Shown here one piece after another: positions 61,917-64,000 of a stretch of DNA of 64,000 nt. Positions within the stretch are counted from its first letter, which is position 1. Each line of letters opens with the position of its first letter. A model generated the notes under the pieces. The model was not told the origin of the DNA. It worked only from the letters and a program-made list of their open reading frames with translations, and searched no databases. Where the stretch lies: contig OZ024862.1 in assembly GCA_964017155.1 (NCBI GenBank), positions 42,285,807 through 42,349,806 of the forward strand, in the 5' to 3' direction. Made by a program: the position numbers and the translations under genes. Source of the DNA: Oasisia sp. SBJ-2009. Lineage: Eukaryota; Annelida; Polychaeta; Sabellida; Siboglinidae.

Positions 61917-63965
61917 CAATGTTTTTATTTTCTAAAAAAATTGATGTTTTACACTAATGAATATTTTGCTGAAAGTAAAGAATTAAGGTTGATTGAAAGA
62001 GTACGACTGTGTCCTGCAGAAATCTAGAAACAACTGACATGTTGCTTTATTTCTAAGTGACAGATCACGTCACTTAGAAAAGTGAACCTGCCTAGGGACA
62101 GATAAATAAATAGGTTATGTTACATCCTTATGTTAGTTTACAATGTAGATGGTTTCACAATGGTCCAAATGAAACTGGATGAAAATACAGGAAACGAGAC
62201 CAGAAGATGTGATGCCGTACATCATCATATTGCTGTCGAAGCTGTCAACGTTTATTTGACCTCTCTCTGACCTTGTTTCAGCCTGTGACCACACCACCTG
62301 AGCAGCTGACTATCAGTGTCGCCGAAACACAAAATGATAACGTTGACAGGGGTAGCAATGACGAACTAGAGGCAGACCGTGTAAGAAGGCAGTGCTGCCA
62401 TCTGTCGTGTGCACCGTTAGCTTGTCACTTGGCGTGTTCGTTAAAGCTTGCACGCTAACACGGCTTCTAACTGTGGCAATGGTGCATTCTGCTTGGCTCA
62501 CCGCCGTTGGTCCTTTTTCTCAGTTGCACTTTGCGTTGTTCTGTTTCTGTAGCCGTCGTCGTATTTCCCGTCAGTTTAAATTTTACTCATCTTAGTGTTA
62601 CGTGTTATATTTCATAGTGACACAGCATGATAGATTATAGAAATGCATTTTGAGAACTTGTTAAAGAGTCGTTTTACACCTTCAAACTTTTTCTATGGTA
62701 CTTTCGTTTTATCAGCTTTCTTGCAAATTACATTTTATTTTATTGATTGGCTTGCAGATAACAGTATTTTATTAGTTGTCATATCTAGTCATTCTATTTT
62801 CTTTGTATCAGCTGTTTTACAGAATGTATTAATTTGGGTTTTAGATGCCTAATGGATTTTATGGTTTTCTTTGTGTACCAAACAATTAAAACTAATTATG
62901 CCAGATACTTTATTCTGCTTTGCGAGACATCTGTTAACATTTTAACATTTCGTTTCTTACCAGCCTTTGCAGAATTCACAACTGTTTTCACATCTCAGGC
63001 TACCAGGAAGTTTATGGTACATGTTCATGTACATATTTTTAAAACTCTTATACACGTGATTTTATTATGTTAGAGAGATATTTTTATTAATATATTGGCG
63101 TGGAAAATGTCGCATGGAACAATATACCAACTGACAAGCTTGAGGGCAAGAGATATAGACTGTGAAAGGATGTCGTGTTTGCAAGGGGGATCTGTAGAAG
63201 TTAGATCTGTTGTCTTAGCTGTAGATTCTTATGGACTGTCTCCGTAGGTGTTGTGTTGTCCAATGACAGTGTGTGTTAGGACGTGGTCTCTCCAGTGTAA
63301 GCCGACAGCTACTTGGAGGTTGGGACAGTGGACGTGTCACACACACGATGACTGTATTAATGTTGTCCCCACATTGTTGTCAATGTTCATGTGGTGTCGC
63401 ACTCGTCATCTGTAGATGTCGCCTGCGACAGAATTGCTTATCGTCGTCCATTGCGTTCTAGCACAGCACAGCTTCGTTGTAACCGACTACCTCAAAGGAT
63501 CCCAGCTCATTCACATCCGCATTCGACTATGCCATGCACGCAGCAGAATGTATAGAATTAGAGTAATGCAATAAAGTTCCCCAGTCTGTAAAACATTCAG
63601 TCGTGTGCTGCAAATCAATAGGACCCTCTCAGACATGACTGTCTTCGGTAGAACATTTCTGTCTGTTGAAATATTTCCTTTCTTCCACACGGTTGGTCGT
63701 CAACATTTAAACGCAGTATTTTGTAGTAGAAGTGATAAATATATTCGGGCTTACAGTTGACCATATAAAAAACTTGGGTTTATTTTGGAGTATTTTGTCC
63801 GTATTTATCCCAGTCTGTGTCAGTGACTGGCAGAGCTACATTGAAGTGTCTTTGGAGTGTTTGACATGGAATAATTGTTGACACAGGAGCCGGTGACGAT
63901 GCCTCAAGACACCCCTCTGCCACCTGTCATTGACACAGCAGACGAAGCCAGCACAAAGGCAAACG
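48522..63965 (+). CDS. PRKCI: Atypical protein kinase C, N-terminal half (continues past window)
   Basis: aPKC acts with Par6/Par3 in cell polarity. Exons: 48522-48586, 49363-49484, 50743-50832, 59878-59928, 60253-60338, 61281-61412, 62282-62380, 63887-63965; all phases fit. The PB1 domain covers about residues 13-95 ([13 protein letters not shown]; acidic [17 protein letters not shown]). The pseudosubstrate [10 protein letters not shown] has Ala in place of the target residue. The C1 finger fits H-x12-C-x2-C-x13-C-x2-C-x4-H-x2-C-x7-C exactly ([48 protein letters not shown]). Exon 7 (33 codons, [13 protein letters not shown]) has no counterpart I recall in PRKCI and is a whole number of codons, so it may be a cassette. 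The kinase domain is outside. Vertebrate PRKCI and PRKCZ are paralogues of this single gene. The 5' UTR is split; acceptors precede the ATG. Confidence 0.94.
48995..49060 (-). mobile_element. Retroelement 3' tip, minus orientation
   Basis: GGAATCGGAATCGGAAGTGT then TTATTGCCCC, a tail built like those at 5473 and 43825. Fragment only. Confidence 0.4.
49363..49484 (+). CDS. PRKCI: aPKC exon 2
   Basis: [20 protein letters not shown] then [20 protein letters not shown]; acceptor GGTTTCAG, donor GTGGGT. Confidence 0.94.
50743..50832 (+). CDS. PRKCI: aPKC exon 3
   Basis: [20 protein letters not shown] then [10 protein letters not shown], the end of PB1; acceptor ATTTTACAG, donor GTCAGT. Confidence 0.94.
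51480..51590 (+). mobile_element. LINE 3' end (L2/CR1-like tail)
   Basis: GGATGTGGCGCTATACCAAA then TAAATATAATATATTATTAT: the GGCGCTATA...AATAAA plus ATT-tail form of CR1/L2-type elements. The body upstream is not recognisable. Confidence 0.55.
51880..52077 (-). mobile_element. tRNA-derived SINE, minus strand
   Basis: Minus-strand head GGTGCAGTGGTCGTGCGGTA followed by GAGTGCCGGACTG and B-box GGTTCAATCCC (52010-52077), laid out as a tRNA-derived pol III promoter. A body with TTTCGGAAGAGACACTAAAA, found in conserved SINE core regions, follows, then an A-rich end. It cannot fold as a full tRNA, so it is not a tRNA gene. Confidence 0.8.
53397..54524. mobile_element. TTAA-flanked element with 105-bp inverted repeats
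   Basis: AGGACAAAAAATGGCAAACG at the left and its near reverse complement at the right; similarity runs about 105 bp through CAATTTCCACATATACTCAA. TTAA flanks both ends (53393-53396, 54525-54528). No transposase. It shares TTAA target and AGG start with the element at 44906 but not internal sequence. Confidence 0.92.
53875..54282. mobile_element. Nested fold-back inside the TTAA element
   Basis: Arms of about 160 bp (53875-54036 and 54119-54282) are inverted copies, each with ACCTACGATGACCAAACTTC and a CATATCTACTACACCTG-like stretch, around an 80-bp loop. It is a palindrome within the larger inverted-repeat element. Confidence 0.85.
55747..55834. repeat. Hairpin with (TA)n core
   Basis: ATTCTTTCTCATATTTGGTA at the left pairs with TACTGAATATGAGAAAGAAT at the right, 29 of 31 bases, with (TA)n between. 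The arms could have been copied by fold-back synthesis. Confidence 0.85.
59001..59049. repeat. (TGCG)n microsatellite
   Basis: About eleven TGCG units, the same motif as at 21945-22012. Confidence 0.95.
59395..59877 (+). repeat. Decayed tandem array ending at the aPKC exon 4 acceptor
   Basis: Imperfect units of about 50 bp share CTACTTGCAGTAGTCAA and ATTTCTACTTGTCAA; CTACTTGCAG or CTACTTGCACT recurs at about 59458, 59654, 59773 and at the true acceptor (59868-59877). A retroelement tip at 59503-59600 interrupts it. Identity is low, so this is an old array. Confidence 0.55.
59503..59600 (-). mobile_element. Retroelement 3' end with (TAA)n tail
   Basis: ATAATAATAATAAAACTTTA followed by TTTTGACACCATCAAATCC and a CCCGTTCACGGG stretch; reverse of a LINE 3' end. 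Fragment. Confidence 0.5.
59878..59928 (+). CDS. PRKCI: aPKC exon 4
   Basis: [18 protein letters not shown], equal to human VFPCVPERPGMPCPGEDK in layout; acceptor CTACTTGCAG, donor GTGAGT. A decayed tandem array ends at this acceptor. Confidence 0.92.
60253..60338 (+). CDS. PRKCI: aPKC exon 5, pseudosubstrate
   Basis: [20 protein letters not shown] then FQPKRFSR; acceptor TTGCTAG, donor GTCAGT. Carries the autoinhibitory pseudosubstrate and the first C1 His. Confidence 0.93.
60893..60941. repeat. Near-perfect loopless palindrome
   Basis: ATTTCAAGGTGGATATATTA-CCCC is followed at once by its reverse complement with one mismatch (24-bp arms). It sits in aPKC intron 5 beside decayed ACTACCAGAAATTT words. 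Confidence 0.9.
61281..61412 (+). CDS. PRKCI: aPKC exon 6, C1 finger
   Basis: [20 protein letters not shown] then [20 protein letters not shown] and GAAV; acceptor CGTTGCAG, donor GTAAGT. Confidence 0.95.
61862..61914. repeat. (TA)n microsatellite
   Basis: Pure (TA)n of about 53 bp in aPKC intron 6. Confidence 0.97.
62282..62380 (+). CDS. PRKCI: aPKC exon 7, possible cassette exon
   Basis: [20 protein letters not shown] then [13 protein letters not shown]; acceptor TTGTTTCAG, donor GTAAGA. Acidic, polar linker of 33 codons; skipping keeps the frame. Confidence 0.8.
62381..63886. other. aPKC intron 7
   Basis: AT-rich with no recognised element or exon; open frames are short and rich in Phe and Leu from T-rich sequence. 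Confidence 0.55.
63887..63965 (+). CDS. PRKCI: aPKC exon 8, linker
   Basis: [20 protein letters not shown] then ASTKAN; acceptor TTGACACAG, donor [14 protein letters not shown] matches the human EPVMPMDQ stretch between C1 and kinase. Confidence 0.85.
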
Positions 63966-64000
63966 GTAGGCAGCACTTTCCCTTGTTCACTGGGGTAGCT

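Overview
This is a stretch of an AT-rich animal nuclear genome. It holds split genes with GT-AG introns, no operons, LINE and SINE fragments, MITEs, micro- and minisatellites, and metazoan genes with invertebrate-like divergence. I cannot name the species; a marine invertebrate bilaterian (lophotrochozoan or invertebrate deuterostome) fits best. All calls come from reading the sequence and from remembered family consensus; no search was run.

Layout. 1063-10522 (+): last exons of a membrane-type guanylate cyclase catalytic domain, with two transition-state residues replaced; its introns carry a 34-bp minisatellite and a 1.7-kb pentanucleotide array. 10986-11395: a second pentanucleotide array in inverted orientation. 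11402-17791: gene-poor. 17792-21842 (+): a 797-residue type II membrane protein with GH172 (DUF2961) modules, three exons, with a CR1/L2-like LINE ending at its last splice acceptor. 23403-26903 (+): a FAAP20-like protein (Fanconi anaemia core complex), recognised by its C-terminal UBZ4 finger and terminal Trp. 28225-35454 (-): spermidine synthase, eight exons. 37221-46710 (-): F-actin capping protein beta subunit, eight exons, first exon only the ATG. 48522-63965 (+, runs off the end): atypical protein kinase C, eight exons covering PB1, pseudosubstrate and C1; the kinase domain lies beyond the window. The capping protein and aPKC genes diverge from about 46.7 kb. The FAAP20-like and spermidine synthase genes converge on opposed poly(A) signals 43 bp apart at 27.85 kb.

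Most unusual pattern. In three unrelated genes, and probably a fourth, an exon-intron junction has itself been amplified into a minisatellite: the acceptor of the cyclase last exon (about 54 bp x4), the donor of spermidine synthase exon 5 (43 bp x about 32), the acceptor of capping protein beta exon 4 (58 bp x about 10), and a decayed array ending at the acceptor of aPKC exon 4. Each unit carries a few dozen exon bases plus the splice site, giving serial candidate splice sites. In the cyclase one extra acceptor would add 18 codons in frame.

From memory, PRKCZ and FAAP20 are neighbours on human 1p36.33 and SRM and CAPZB also lie in 1p36, so the four-gene linkage looks like old bilaterian synteny. 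The genes share no pathway; they are linked by position.
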